DNA from: Datisca glomerata
Lineage: Eukaryota; Streptophyta; Magnoliopsida; Cucurbitales; Datiscaceae
Length of the DNA: 64,000 nucleotides
Reading direction: 5' to 3'
Assembly (NCBI GenBank): GCA_003255025.1
Contig: QANY01013654.1
Location: 62,001 to 126,000, forward strand
Notes under the pieces: generated by a model
What the model was told of the DNA's origin: nothing
Database searches by the model: none
What the model saw: only the letters and a program-made list of their open reading frames with translations
Program-made: the position numbers and the translations under genes
Part shown: positions 24,701-37,441 of the stretch, piece after piece
Position numbering within the stretch: position 1 is the first letter of the stretch
How the letters are laid out: each line of letters opens with the position of its first letter

Positions 24701-27700
24701 AACTTAGAAAGACAATATCCTTTTCTCTATGAAAAATGAAAATATTGTATTAATTGAAAAGAACATATTCTATTAGTCTATAACAAAGATAATATTTGAA
24801 ATCATGGTTCGGGAACAGAACCTAAGTGTTTGCTTCTAGAGATAAATAAAGAGAAGGTTTCACTTTAGGAAAGCATATTTAAAATTGCAAAAGAAAACTT
24901 AAAAAAAAAATCCCCTTTTCAAGGCTAAACCCATACATGCTCACGTCTAAGGTGTGCAAGCTCCCCTTTTACTGTTTCCACTGCGGCTCTAAGGCGTGCT
25001 GCCTCACCAGTTGAAGCTGCATCCATCTCTGCGATCTTTGACTCTTTCTCTGCAATTAATACCTGTCAAAATATGTGCTTGAAATCATCTATCATTACTT
25101 CATACATCTTTGGAAAACCTAGCAGACTTGGCCATAAATGCTTATAGCAAGGAAAACCACATGGTGTATACAGCCATTCAATTCAATTCCCCATTCATCA
25201 TTCAATTAATGTGTCGAACCAGATGATAATCTTAATCAAGTGGATGTTGTTGCGTTATTTCTTCTCCGTTCCAACTAAATGAAATCAACAATCAACCTTA
25301 TACTACAACTTGTAAGAAAAACCCTGACCTGCAGCGAAGAAATAGTTTCAGCTGCTTTACTTCTATCAGAAAAAGCATCAGCAAGTTGCGCTTCCAAATT
25401 CCCCAAACTCTGAGAAACACGGAAACAAGTGAAGCTGAAACACAATTTCAGGAGAGCTAAGTGCTAATAGGAACTCTAACAAAGGATGGCTCGCGTCGTG
25501 GAATAAAATTAAACTTTACCTTCTGATGTTTAGCAGAGAGCTCAGCTATGGATGTTTGTCTTTTTTCATCAGCAGCTTGAATCAAACCCCGCATATCTTC
25601 CAACATCTGAAACATACTAAACTTTATATACAAATATGAACTATATATAAACTAGGAAAATGGGAGATTTCATGTGCGCTTCATACATAGGAGTAGAAAG
25701 GCAAATGGTTTTTTAGATGGTTGGACACCGCCACATAGAAGAGCAAAATGGTTATACACTTAACAAGTAATGACATGAGGATGTTTGAACAATTCAACAA
25801 AGAGGGCGAAATAAGTATGAAAAAAAAACTTAAAAGAATAACTTAATAGTTACAGATCTTGGATTAGCCTACATTTCATCTATACATCTCTTTCATGCTA
25901 GTGAGCTTAAATGAAATTATACACGTAAATTTATGTGGATTTGGAGCAAATTTTGTATTTCGAGTCTCTAAATTTGATTCAGCTGTCATGATCGAAAGAC
26001 TGGTGTAAAGATGACCATTTTAGAGCATATAAATTCCGCAGCTCTCTGCCGAACGTTTCTTAATTCTGTGTCATCAAATGTAATTGAAACTCGAATTACC
26101 TTCAAGAATAAGAGCAATTACTAATACCTGGTCTTTCTCCATAAGAGACTGTTTCAATGCCTCAAGAGCACTTTCTTTAGGCTGCAATGAATGCCGCAGT
26201 TCCTCTATATTGTCCCGAAGCCTGGTACCAGCAATATATATCACGTGTAGAACATTTATAAAGAACAAGTTACAAATCAAAATGTTGAACGACTATTTGA
26301 TACTGATTTATCTCTCGGGTGGTTGCTGATCTACAAAGAAACTGAACGAATTTTTGTTTTTAGAAGAGAAATCAAGATTAACAACCCAATTGAACTAATG
26401 AAACATTGATAGTGCTCCCTAGTATAAGAAAAATGTGTGCACAAGCAAAGAATCATTTGAGGAGGGAGGTTGGGGGGAAGGACAGTTCAACAAAATTACA
26501 TCTTAATGATATATTATTTCTGTCAAACAAAATCACCTTGCCAACTTAACAGAAATGGTATTTCAAGCAAGGAACAGAACATTTCTCTTCGGAGTGGACA
26601 TGTGGAAATGTAATGTGGATTTTGTCGCATCTGCTACTCCCTAAACTACTGGCACAATTTGTTTACAGAACAAGAAAGTAAAAATAGATAATTTTTACTT
26701 GTTATTTGCACTTCGTAATTGTTGCCTCTCTGCATCTATTGCCTTTAACGCTTCATTGGCTTGTTGTCTAGTGCGTTCCAGCTCTTGTTGCAAGGTAGCC
26801 TGCTGGGATGAGGCACGCTCTAATGTTTCATTAACATCACGAAGTCGGGCCTCAATATCATCCTTTTCCTGAAAACAACAATAATATCTTTCCGCTTTGA
26901 AGTTAATATGGTCAATGATCATATTTTAATAGTTATACATACATATGAAACAGATGGTATACAAACGTAAAACATTCCTTACCATGTTTACTTTTATTTT
27001 TCAAGATATGGGTTTCAAGACCAAGGCTATATCATATTTAATTTTACTTTTGAATAACTAAAAAAGGTCCTCCATGATTGTTCCAGTCCGAAAATGAAAC
27101 AAGTCAACCCAATGATAATCCTCAAACACGTGTAAATGAAAACCAAATTGAATAGCGAAGGCATTCCCAATTTCTACTTAACATACAGATTGCAACATTC
27201 TGATCTAAAAACAACAATACACATAGAAACCACGCAGCCGTACGGCATAAAAAGATCACATGCTGAAGAACAAGTCGAGCCATTATTTACCTTCTGAACG
27301 TCTTGAATCCGCTGTTTTGCACGTTTGTGAAGCCGAGTAAATTTTGAGTCAAGTTCAGAGTATTTTTCTTCACGCTCTTTTATTTCTTGGTCCAGCTTCT
27401 GTTGAGCTATGCAAAGATACAAATCAATCTTTTCAGACTAAGGTAGATAACATCTAGAGCTTAAGATTTAAAAGTTACAGTTATTTTGCAATTAGAACCT
27501 ATTTTCACCTCATTTGAGATTTTCGAAAGAAAATCACTAGCAATAGAATCAATATATAAATATATGATCACTATTAGGACTTATATGAACGCAAAATATC
27601 ATTTGGTGATTTAGATGAAGCAGGAGCTTTAGTACAAAGGGCAAATTTATCTTCATTGATCAGTCACTTTCAAAATAATTATTTTTTTTAAACTAGTTCC

Positions 27701-28217
27701 CTCACAAAAGAATAACCATTGGTATTGCATCACATTATAACAAAGAGTCACAGACAGGTAAAATCTGACCATCAGCAAGCTTTGCAGAGAGCTCTTGGGC
27801 TCTTGCATCTGCTTCCGAGTGTGCCACTTGAAGATGCTTCAAGGCTTCTTCTGCTGCTCCTCGTGTTTGTTTTTCTTCCACAAGTTCTTTGTTCAAGGAT
27901 TCTATTCTTTCATGAAGTTCTTTGACATCTTCAGATAGCCCACCTTCCTGTGCAACTTCTGTTGCTTGTTTCGGCGAACTGTCATCTGACTCATGATGTT
28001 TCAAGCTCTCCAACTGAGACTTCAAGAATTCATTCTGAGACTTCAATTCAAAAACTAGTTCTATAAGCCCATCCTGATCATCAGAACTCTGGTTGCCATC
28101 GGCCAAACCGTTTTCAATGGCAACATGTCCATTGGCTTCATGGTTCATGCCAGTCTCTGCAGTATCTTCCACAAGCCTTCCTGAAGTTTCACCACTATCA
28201 CCTTCATTCAATGACAT
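18704..28217 (-). CDS. GRIP: GRIP-domain golgin (protein GRIP), 21 coding exons
   Basis: Coiled-coil golgin of the trans-Golgi; its C-terminal GRIP domain is known to bind ARL1-type GTPases. Exons in order of translation: 28217-27770, 27406-27291, 26868-26699, 26221-26128, 25606-25520, 25409-25329, 25062-24937, 23661-23553, 23475-23396, 22646-22518, 22365-22265, 21569-21436, 21327-21230, 21152-21033, 20909-20885, 20752-20694, 19774-19703, 19624-19577, 19256-19151, 18991-18933, 18808-18704. All introns are GT-AG, phases agree, and the total is 2367 nt (788 residues), about the length I recall for Arabidopsis GRIP. The N-terminal 60 residues are acidic and disordered, then DGLIELVFELKSQNEFLKSQ opens a nearly continuous coiled coil to about residue 715. 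The GRIP domain (about 710-758) has MTYLKNVILKLLETG, with the conserved Tyr at 723, and LLPVVGMLLQFSPEE. The tail ends SLFSRFSFS. One exon is only 25 nt. Confidence 0.95.
23931..24029. repeat. 33-bp triplication in the inverted TRIM LTR end
   Basis: Three direct copies of an ATTCTGTGCTAGTTATAAGG-type unit start at 23931, 23964 and 23997, an exact 33-bp period. The third copy has drifted (ATTCCGTGC, AAAACTC). The complete LTR copies of the same element carry this segment only once. Confidence 0.85.
24225..24339 (-). repeat. TRIM LTR, second copy
   Basis: 115 bp, same ends as the first copy, 238 bp away and nearly identical. The primer-binding site after it has one change (TTGATATCAGAGC in place of TTGGTATCAGAGC). 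Confidence 0.8.
24463..24577 (-). repeat. TRIM LTR, first copy
   Basis: 115 bp from TGTTGGAATG to TTTTCA, read on the minus strand. Contains GTCCCACATCGCCTA and a hairpin pair CTCCTTAACACCTAG. Directly followed by the primer-binding site at 24448-24460. Confidence 0.8.
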
Positions 28218-28226
28218 TTTGGCACT

Positions 28227-29030
28227 CTGGTGGAAGCGCAGTTTGTCAGCATCAACAAGTCAGCTTATATAGAACGAGTGGTGACCATCTCATGAGAAAC
28301 GGTGCCATGATATTATACGTTCAATATTAACTTGGTAGCAGCTATCAAAGAAAGAAAAGATTATTTCATAACATTTCAAATGTTAGAGATTCCAAATTTC
28401 ATGAGAATTTGGAGCTAGCAAACAACTTTTTTGTCGCAAGATACTAAACAAGCAACTTCTACAGTTTGGTTAACTAGTAAAAGCACTTATATGTCCTAAC
28501 TTGTGTATCAACCTAAAAAGCTTATCATTCAGGTTTGTTGAACTTGCGAAAATGAATTTTTCAAACTACCTGTATCCAACCAATTTTATGTCGTCTTTAA
28601 GCTTGGGAATTCAACCAATCATCAAGACGTTTCATCTCAGATGGACAAAGACCACTTGAACGTGCAAAATCAAGAAAGATTTCCAATTATTGACCACATT
28701 TCAATTCAAACAAACATTAACTGAAACATTTAATAAATGTTAAAGCGCTTAAACTTGAAGCAGAGCTAATTCAGTGAATTTCATTTTTGTCATACTTAAA
28801 TCGAAAAAGAAAAGGCACGAGCAACAGATTCTGCACTGCCACTTCACATCGTTCCATAAAGAATAACCAAATCACCAAACTTAAGTGATAATTATAATTT
28901 ACAAGGAGTAAAAAATTCAATACCATACCTCAGATCAACTGATTGTGGAAATTGAGAAATGGCAGCTTGGAGATGGCAACTTAAAACCCCAGAAAGGAAT
29001 TAAATTTCCCAGAAGCAAAAGCAAGTATGA
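28227..29030 (-). other. Probable 5' untranslated exon and leader intron of the GRIP gene
   Basis: Upstream of the ATG a consensus-like donor (GAG/GTATGG, boundary 28929/28928) and an acceptor (CCACCAG/AGTGCC, boundary 28227/28226) would remove about 700 nt and leave 9 nt before the ATG. Leader introns are common in genes of this kind. The interval has no coding potential. Only transcript data could confirm it. Confidence 0.5.
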
Positions 29031-30494
29031 TGGATTGTGGAAGAGTGAGATCGCTGCTATGGGTGGAGATGGATCACAACTCGATAGAGCAAGAGCGGAT
29101 TTCAGTTAGTTGCCATTTCCAAACGGCCTTGTTGTCTGTGCTATTTTCTTCGGAGCACATGTCCGTTCGCAATAGATGGGAATATTATGCTTTGGCAAAG
29201 GTTTTCTTGTAATTGCACACCTCTGCCATTGTTTTCTCACCCTTTTTTGTCTTTTACAAATATTAAGAAACATATAAATATAATCTATTACCATAACCAA
29301 ACCAATTATCAAATGCAGATGCAATGAGACTGATATGATACTTAGTTAATTAGACATCGATAGTCAAGTCTATAAATGTATAAAGTAACAACTTGAAAGT
29401 TGAATAATGAATTCATTTTGAGGAGTAGGACATCTTGTATTTGTATAGAGAAAGGAGTAGCGTTTTAATGGTTCTAAAATGGATTAATCTCATAATATGC
29501 CACATGAACATAGGTGGTGATCGTCAAGAATAAGTAATTTTTAAGAAAAAAATTAAAAATGACTAAGAATGAAAAAAAAAAAAATAATCATCCAAATTTA
29601 AAAAAAAACACAAATTTGCACCAAAAATTGGCCCTCACGCGCTGGCGAAGTTTTGTATTTCTATCCGTAAAGTTTCTCTAACATATAATGTATAAATAAA
29701 ATATACTGTTAAAATTATACACGTATATAAAATATATATTATACATATTATATAAACTGACAAAATCTAGACACCGATCCACGTGCGTGTCAGTCTCTCT
29801 CCGTCTGAGACTTGATCATTTTTTATAATTTTTTTTCAAAAATTGATTATTTATTAAGTATATATGAACAGGGTTCAAGGTTATTTTTTAGTTTCTCCAT
29901 AAGATCTCGTTTCATGATATGGATCTCAGTCGTACCCAAGACAAATTTGATGGGTTTCATTTATGGGCCTAATTGATTTTAGGCTTCTCTATAGTTGTCT
30001 ATACTTTCTGAGTACTGGTTATCATACTTGTATTCAAGAAGTAGCCTAGTCGAAGATCTCTACTTGGCGTGATGATAGCCTGTCATGATCTTAATGATTT
30101 CATGTAGGACTTATGCTCCAGGACAGTGGCATGGTTCATAGTTGGAATTCGTGGTCTGGGACCTAGGTTCGTTCGTGGTTGAACCCTGGAGGTCTTGCTT
30201 AGAATCTGGATCCACGATATGGGACTTAGGTTCGACCTCGCGGTCCAGGATTAGGATCGATCATAGTCGAGCCCTAGAGGTTTGACTCGATTGGAACCAA
30301 GTATGGATGATTGTTAGGTCAAGCAGAACCATGAAAGTGGTTGGGTCTTGCTGAACATGGCAGCCTAGGAGCTCTAACCTCAACTAGTAAGTTTTTTGCT
30401 TCCATTCTCATATATCATCTGCTTGCCTTGATGTGTTTCTGAGCTATATTACTGACTCGCATTGTTTGTTCGGGGTAGGTGCGAATTCTATGAT
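29031..30494. other. Intergenic DNA, boundary between gene-rich and transposon-rich halves
   Basis: The left part is the GRIP promoter region. At 29560-29600 there are long A-runs. At about 30130-30300 loosely repeated phrases (GGGACYTAGGTTCG, TCGAGCCCTRGAGG) suggest degraded repeat DNA, but I cannot assign a family. No gene is supported. Confidence 0.5.
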
Positions 30495-30767
30495 TGTTAG
30501 AAGACATGTTTAGGACTACTGATGTGGAGTCATAAATGTTGCTTAGTTGAACATTTCAAACTGTTCCCAGTCTTTTGGTGTTGGTTATTTTGTTTTCTGT
30601 TGTGATCATGGCGTAATCTTAGGACCATGATTCTAGTGGGTTGTTATTAATGCTTTAAATTGCAATGTTTCTTATGAAGAAATGTATGAAAAAATCACGT
30701 TGCTCTCATTTTCATTTCCTTTTGCCATAGAAATACTCTGTTTTCTTTTCTTATTCAAATAACTACA
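30495..30767 (+). repeat. Copia-1 5' LTR
   Basis: 273 bp, TGTTAGAAGACATG to AACTACA. Lacks the short internal duplication seen in the 3' LTR. Confidence 0.88.
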
Positions 30768-30821
30768 TCTGGTATATCAGAGCACTCTTCTTAAGGGATC
30801 TGTGTTTGAATTTTATAAGTC

Positions 30822-31675
30822 ATGAAAATTGAAACCACTCTTTCCACAATTGCTCCGACGGTGTTCAACGAAAACAACTACCAGCTTTGGGCAGTACGTA
30901 TGGAGACATACTTGGAAGCTTTGGATCTTTGGGAAGCAGTGGAAGAAGACTATGAAATTCATGCACTTCCGAGCAATCCCACCATGGCACAAATAAAAGC
31001 GCAGAAAGAAAAGAAACACAAAAATCAAAGGCAAAGGCTTGCTTGTTTGCTGTAGTCTCTTCCACCATCTTCACTCGCATCATATCTTTGAACTGAGCAA
31101 AAGAGATATGGGATTATCTCAAGAACGAATATGAAGGCGATGAAAGAATTAAAGGTATGCAAGTTCTGAACTTGATCAGGGAATTTGAACTTCAAAGAAT
31201 GAATGATTATGAGATGATCAAAGATTACTCTGACAAGCTTCTTAGTATTGCAAACAAAGTGAGGCTTCTTGGATATGAATTTACTGACTCAAGAATTGTA
31301 AGAAAAATTCTTGTTACAGTACCTGAAAGATATGAAGCAACCAACACTACCTTGGAGATTACCAAGGATCTATCAAAAATTTCCTTGGCAGAATCGCTTA
31401 ACGCATTGCAAACACAAGAACAGAGAAGACTGATGAGGGAGGATACAACAAACGAAGGAGCTTTAGTAACCAAGCATCAAAACGTGGCCAAAACAAAAAG
31501 AAGAAGAAGGACTTGGAAGGAAATGAGACAAGTACAACATCTGCCAATGCAAAAGGGAAGAATGCAAATCAGAAGAAATCCTATCCACCTTGCCAACACT
31601 GTGGAAAGAAGGGACATGCTCCATGTAGATGCTGGAAAAGACCTGATGCTGAGGCAAAGAGGCAAAGACTGTTGA
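30822..31675 (+). pseudogene. Copia-1 gag (UBN2-type) with CCHC knuckle, frameshifted
   Basis: The first frame (30822-31055) has FNENNYQLWAVRMETYLEAL, the usual copia gag start, ending at a stop near the end of that block. The next frame (31157-31675) has LIREFELQRMNDYEMIKDYS and KILVTVPERYEATNTTLE, also typical. In another frame CQHCGKKGHAPCRC (within 31513-31773) is the CX2CX4HX4C zinc knuckle. At least two frameshifts separate these parts. Confidence 0.85.
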
Positions 31676-31950
31676 TCAATAGGAGGAGGATCACTTGTTC
31701 ATCGCTACATGTTTCTCTGGCATCAAATCAAGTGAGAGTTGGCTTATTGACAGCGGTTTTACTAACCACATGACTTATAAATAGAATCTATTCTGGGAAC
31801 TAAGCAACACAAACTCATCAAAGGTTCGAGATGGAAATGGAAAGTACATAGTTGTGAAAGGAAAAGGAACAGTTGCAATCTCAACATGTTCAATTAAAAA
31901 GTTCATTTCTGATGTGTTGTATGTCCCTGAAATTGATCAAAACCTGTTAA

Positions 31951-33100
31951 GTGTTGGTCAACGAATTGAAAAAGGTAAAAAGTGTGTTCGAAGACAAAAG
32001 TTGCTTGATTAAAGATGTAGATGGCAAAGATAGTTTCAAAGTAAAAATGAAAGGAAAAAGCTTTGCTCTAAATCTATTGGAGGAGGAGCAAACTGCTTTC
32101 CCAATCAAAGAAAATATCACTGAGTTATGGTACAAGAGGCTCGGGCACTATCATTATCAGGGGCTTCTGCAGATGAAATCCAAGGGGATGGTAAATGATC
32201 TTCTAGAACTTGATGATCATATTCCAAACTGTAAAGCATGTCGGTTTGGAAAGCAAAGCAGGAGACCATCTCCCAAGGCAACATGGAGAACAACAAAGAA
32301 GCTGCAATTAATTCATATTGACATTACAGGCCGACAAAGAACCTTCTTTGAATGGTAGTCTTTATTATGTTGCACTAATTGATGATTTAACCCGTATGTG
32401 TTGGATTTTCTTTTTGAAGCACAAGTCAGAGGTGGCTCAAGTCTTCTGGATTTTCTTTTTGAAGCACACCTCTGAAGCATTCAATCATTTTTACGAGGAG
32501 GCAAGCATGCCAACATAAATTAACCACTCCATACATTCCACAAAAATGGAGTTAGTGAGAGACGGAACATATTTATATTGGAGATGACACGATGTATGCT
32601 ACATGAGAAGAACTTGCCAAATAAATTTTGGCTAAAGCCGCAAACACTGCTATCTTTTTGCAATACAGGCTTCCCACAAGAGCAGTGAGGGATAAAGCAC
32701 CCTTTGAGGTTTGGTATGGATATAAACCATCTCTGAATTTCCTTAAAATATTTGGATGTTTGTGCTTCACTCATCTTCCACAGATCAGGAGAGACAGACT
32801 AGATAAAAGAGCACTTCCAGACATCTTTATTGGCCACAGCTCGGTTGTAAAAAAGCTTACAAAATTTTCTAGCCACAAACTGGAAAGATTATTAAAAATA
32901 GGGATGTGCACTTCATGGAAGATAAAGAATGGAACTGGGAATGGTGCAAAGAAGATGGATTCAAGCTCAAAAGAGACAAAACTCAAATTTCCTATTCTGG
33001 ACACAGCAGGTCACAACATTGAAGATTGGGAGAGTGAAATGGTGGATGACAGACCTATCAGGGGCACAACACCACTTTCTGATGTTTTACTAAAGATGCA
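31951..33100 (+). pseudogene. Copia-1 pre-integrase and integrase fragments
   Basis: 31951-32358 has LWYKRLGHYHYQGLLQMKSK and CKACRFGKQSR, the GAG-pre-integrase zinc-binding region. The core follows in pieces: LIHIDITG, then YYVALIDDLTRMCWIFFLKH (32318-32518), and LPTRAVRDKAPFEVWYGYKP with KIFGCLCF (32628-33131). A KSEVAQVFWIFFLKH stretch shows a local repeat of the WIFFLKH block, an internal duplication. Several stops interrupt it. Confidence 0.85.
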
Positions 33101-33108
33101 ATGTTGTT

Positions 33109-34480
33109 GTGTGCGAACCTACAAATTGTGAAGAATCCAAGGCCGATCAGAATTGGATTATTACAATGAAGGAGGAGCTGTCCATGACTGAAAAGAATAA
33201 AACATGGGAGTTGGTTAATCGACCCCAAAACAGGAAGGTAATTGGAGTCAAGTGGCTGTACAAAACCAAGCTTAATGTTGATGGCTCGATCAACAAGTAT
33301 AAAGCTATGCTCGTTGTCAAAGGATATGCTTAAATACCCAGCGTGGACTACTCAGATACATCCGCATCAGGCTCTTACTCGCTGTTGCAGCACAAAAGAA
33401 TTGGAAGGTGAATCAGTTGGATGTCAAGTCAGCATTATTGAATGTTTTCAATAGGAGGAGATTTATATAGAGCAACTGGAAGTTTATGTAAAGGAAGGAG
33501 AAGAAGATAAGGTCTATCTTCTTAAAAAGGCACCTTACAGTTTAAAGCAAGCTTCAAGAGCTTGGTACAACATGATTGATGAACACTTGTGGAACTTTAG
33601 ATTTGCTAAAAGCTTATCTGAATCAACATTATCTGTAAAGCACAACATAGCTAATATTCTTATCATCTTACTATATGTGGATGATCTACTCCTGATAGGA
33701 AACAAGATGAATATTGTGGAGAAGTTTAAGTAAGAGATGATGGAGTTTTTTGAGATGACAGATCTCAAATTGATGACCTTGGCTTATTTCTTGAAATGGA
33801 AATTAAACAGAATGAATATGAAGTATTCATCTGTTAGAAGAAATATGCCAAGGAGATTCTGAAGAAGTTTAAGCTTGAAGCATGCAAAGAAATTAGCAAT
33901 CCAATGAACTCAAAGGAGAAGCTCTGTAAAGAAGATGGAATAAAGAAGATTGATCAGACATATTTCATAAGCCTGATTGGTTGCTTGATGTATCTCACAG
34001 CAACTCGGCCTGACATTTTGAATGCTGTAAGTATTTTGTCTCAGTTTATGCACTGTGTAAGTGAATGGCATCTCAAGACTAGAAAGAGGGTGCTTAGATA
34101 TGTGAAAGGCACATGTGATTTTACCATTAAATTTACAAGGAGCAAAGAGTTCAAGCTGGTTGGTTTCTCAAGTAGCAATTAGGGATGTTCCATTGATGAT
34201 ATGGAAAGCACTTCGGGCTACTGTTTCACACTTGGTTATAGTGTTTTCTCATGGAGCTCAAAAAATCAAGAAATTGTAGTATAAACCACTGCTGAAGCAG
34301 AATTTGTGGCTGAGGAAGATTTTAATTGATCTTAACCTGGAGCATGAGGAAAGTGTGGAGATTCTTGTTGACAACCAAGCTGCTATTGCAATCTCTCAAA
34401 ATCTTGTGTTTAACAGAAAACTAAGCACTTTAATATTAAGTTATTCTTCTTAAGTACAGAAAGATGGAGCTATTGTTCCT
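33109..34480 (+). pseudogene. Copia-1 reverse transcriptase and RNase H fragments
   Basis: 33109-33333 has the RT start (WIITMKEELSMTEKNKTWEL, IGVKWLYKTKLNVDGSI). The catalytic block reads LLYVDDLLLIGNKMN near 33670-33712. The end of RT and start of RNase H are in 33904-34182 (LIGCLMYLTATRPDILNAVS, RVLRYVKGT). RNase H remnants continue to about 34480. Frames change several times. Confidence 0.85.
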
Positions 34481-34596
34481 GTCTACTATAAAATAGAAGA
34501 TCAGGTTGCATATATTTTTACCAAGCCACTGTCGGTTAGCAAGTTGAATTTTTGAGAACAAAACTTGATATTTGCAGTTCCTAAAGCAATGAAGTA

Positions 34597-34888
34597 TGTT
34601 AGAAGACGTGTTTAGGACTACTGATGTGGAGTCATAAATGTTGCTTAGTTGAACGTTCCGAACTGTTCCTCGTCTTTGTTATCTATTGTGATCATGGCGT
34701 AATCTTAGGACCATGATTCTAGTGGGTTGTTATTAGGCTTTAGTGGGTTGTCATTAAGCTTTAAATTGTAATGTTTCTGATGAAGAAATGTACTGAGTTC
34801 TCTTTGCATGAAAACTCATATTGCTCTCATTTTCATTTGCTTTTGCCATAGCAATACTCTGTTTTCTTTTCTTATTCAAATAACTACA
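34597..34888 (+). repeat. Copia-1 3' LTR
   Basis: 292 bp, same ends as the 5' LTR. It carries an extra copy of a TAGTGGGTTGTYATTARGCTT segment near 34719-34762, which accounts for most of the length difference. No clear polypurine tract is left before it. Confidence 0.85.
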
Positions 34889-35311
34889 ACGATGACATTT
34901 GGTATTGAACCTCCAAGTCTTGCTGACGTAAAGAAGAAGAGGATAAGACTGAAAGGTACTCCTACAATGACTTCTAAGCATTTGCCTGCTTCTACTTTGA
35001 CAATTAAGCCTCATCATGCTCTGTTTCTTATTGAGGGTCATTCTTCTAAGAAGAATCAGCCTCCGTCAAAGACTGCTCCACATGTCGAAGACATAGCCAC
35101 TAACTCTCACACTAGAAATAAATGGAGATGAAACCATATAGAAGGACGCTTCCTTTGTTTCATACATGGTGAAGTTCCTGTATTTGTCGAAGAATCATTC
35201 TCTCCTGGTTGGCAAGTATGAACATGAGCTAAAAGAGGTTAGTCTCGCTTATACCTCAATGGTAAGACATTTTACACCATATATAGGTAAGATGGATGTG
35301 AATGAGTAGGG
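34889..35311 (+). other. Unassigned sequence between copia-1 and copia-2, with an ORF remnant
   Basis: From about 34894 an open frame of Lys/Pro/Ser-rich residues runs to 35131 (LADVKKKRIRLKGTP, HHALFLIEGHSSKKN). Just after it, in a second frame, comes EGRFLCFIHGEVPVFVEESF. I do not recognise a family. The copia-1 insertion lies at the start of this frame, so it could be a broken ORF of an older element or gene. Confidence 0.35.
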
Positions 35312-37069
35312 TATTGGATCGTTTTTTAAAATTTGACGAAAAATAAATGAACCGTGAACGGATAAAAAAAATCACAACAAATATTTAATCATATTAAATG
35401 TAAGATCTTTTTTATGATCATGCGTATTTAGATAAACGTATTTAAAATAGGTAGAAACATTTCATACATTTTTTGTATCGGAGAAATTCTGATTTTGTGG
35501 AATCCAATTAGTCATCTCGCATCTTTCGCTCTTCGTAGGACCTAAAATAATTTTCATACCAACAACCACTTGTAATATTCAGAAGTATATCTTACAAGAA
35601 TATTGTCAGGAATTGAGTGTGGGCTCTCTGTAATCACACACTGTGATTAGAGTTATGTCAACACACACTTAGGAAGCAACCTTATTGCCATCCCTTATAT
35701 AATGATTATTGAATTTACACATATACTCTTATATTGTAAATTAACAAAAATCTCCTCCCTACACTGCCCTATGTGATTTTTACATCTTCTTTAAAGTCAA
35801 TATTGTGTTCAAATTCATCAATCTAAATTGATAAATTAAATTGATCTCTAACAATTAATTAATTTCTTTAATTTATTATTTATCCAATAATTATAAAATA
35901 ATCGGTTAATTAATTTGAACATTAATTTTGATCTTCAATACTTTAGTTATGGCACCCATCACATATGGGTTCGGGAAGTGTATATTGATCAAAAACACGC
36001 TTTTGATTCAACTGATGTTGTTTCATATTCTCGTCTTTACGAGCTACTCCTAAGACCGATGAATCACATGAATAAAGTTATAGGATTCAAATACTCGGAG
36101 AATTTGTATCCATAAATTTCTGACCTATTTAATCATGATATCGTACGACTACACTATAGGTCCGATGTCAAATCAACTCTCAATTCATGCGCGCTATATT
36201 TTCTATTGGTACAAATAAACACTTTTATTACATGATCCACATAATATTTTATTATATTACTTTTTGTGAATATCAGTAACAAGATTAAGATATAAAATTA
36301 TAAATTTACCCCTCTTGTTGTTATTTATTTAGCTCATTTATTAAGAATAAAAAAGACATAACAGTGAATTGTCTCGCACAGTTCACCATGTCTTATTCAA
36401 TGATTCATTTTATCAAATACCTGACCAGGTTTATTTATTCACACACCCATCAATAAGCATGGGTGATATTCTTGCATTATGCAATCTCGCCATGAATTTC
36501 ATTAATGTGAATCACGTAACTCCAACATAGTTGAATCACGATCCCAACGACTGATGTATTGAACGACAATTCAAACTCACTCCTTTGGCATGTAACTAAG
36601 TCAAATTTCGTATTCACCTAAGGATTAAGGTAAACACGAAAATACCATTAAGGTGTAACGATTAGATTTAAAGCTACATAAACAGTTTTGCTCCAAACTA
36701 ATTTGATACTAGTCTATTCAACATGTTCCATAACATATCTAGGTCAATCGTTAAAGTCTCCACTCCCATGCTCCAAGATCGACATTATTTGGTTCAACCT
36801 AACAGTCGTAATAGACTCGATTGTCTAGTCGATCCTAAGACTGCGAACAACATTTTGGATTATTTCAGAAGAGTTTGTCTGGAAGACTAATCTATATTTA
36901 CTCTTCTTACGTTGATAATAGTTACAGTACTTGAGTAAATTATAAACGCACTTAAATTAAAGGAAAACTTTCATTTATTCATTAAATTCAGTAATACATA
37001 AATGTCAGAGAAATAACTAAATTCTCATAAATTGTTATTACACCTTACTTTATGGACATAATTCAAACA
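35312..37069 (-). repeat. Copia-2 3' LTR
   Basis: 1758 bp; on the minus strand from TGTTTGAATTATG to GATCCAATA (the terminal CA has become TA). It aligns along its length with the 5' LTR, with many point changes and the two indels noted there. Confidence 0.88.
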
Positions 37070-37441
37070 ATCTCGCACTTGGACTAAAATAGACGTGTAC
37101 AATCTCGTATCCTCATGCCCTTCAGTTGATAATCAAAGACTTTACTGCTTAAAGTTTTCGTGGATAAATCTGTCAGGTTGTTGACCATTGATATGTATGT
37201 TACTACAACATCTTCACACTGAACAATCTCTCTGATAAGGTAATACTTATGCTCTAAATTTTGGGATCTTTTTTTACTCTTCAGATTCCTTATAGTTTGC
37301 TACAGCCCCACTATTATCGTAATAAAGTGTCATGGGTTTGTCAGCTTCTAAAACGACTTCCAGAGTCTTTAGGAACTTTCTAAGTCAAATAGCCTCATTT
37401 GTACTTCACAAGTTACCACATACTCAGCTTTTATGGTAGAA

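Larger units (their letters stand above)
30495..34888 (+). mobile_element. Copia-1: full-length but decayed Ty1/copia retrotransposon
   Basis: Direct LTRs at 30495-30767 and 34597-34888 both start TGTTAGAAGAC and end in AACTACA. A primer-binding site (TGGTATATCAGAGC, 30770-30783) follows the first. The order gag, zinc knuckle, integrase, reverse transcriptase, RNase H defines copia. The flanks are ATGAT (30490-30494) and ACGAT (34889-34893), a 5-bp target duplication with one change. Multiple stops and frameshifts mean it cannot encode its proteins. Confidence 0.9.

Noticed and set aside
30130..30300. Possible tandem repeat in the spacer before copia-1
   Set aside because: The repeated phrases are too loose and the spacing irregular; no unit could be defined.
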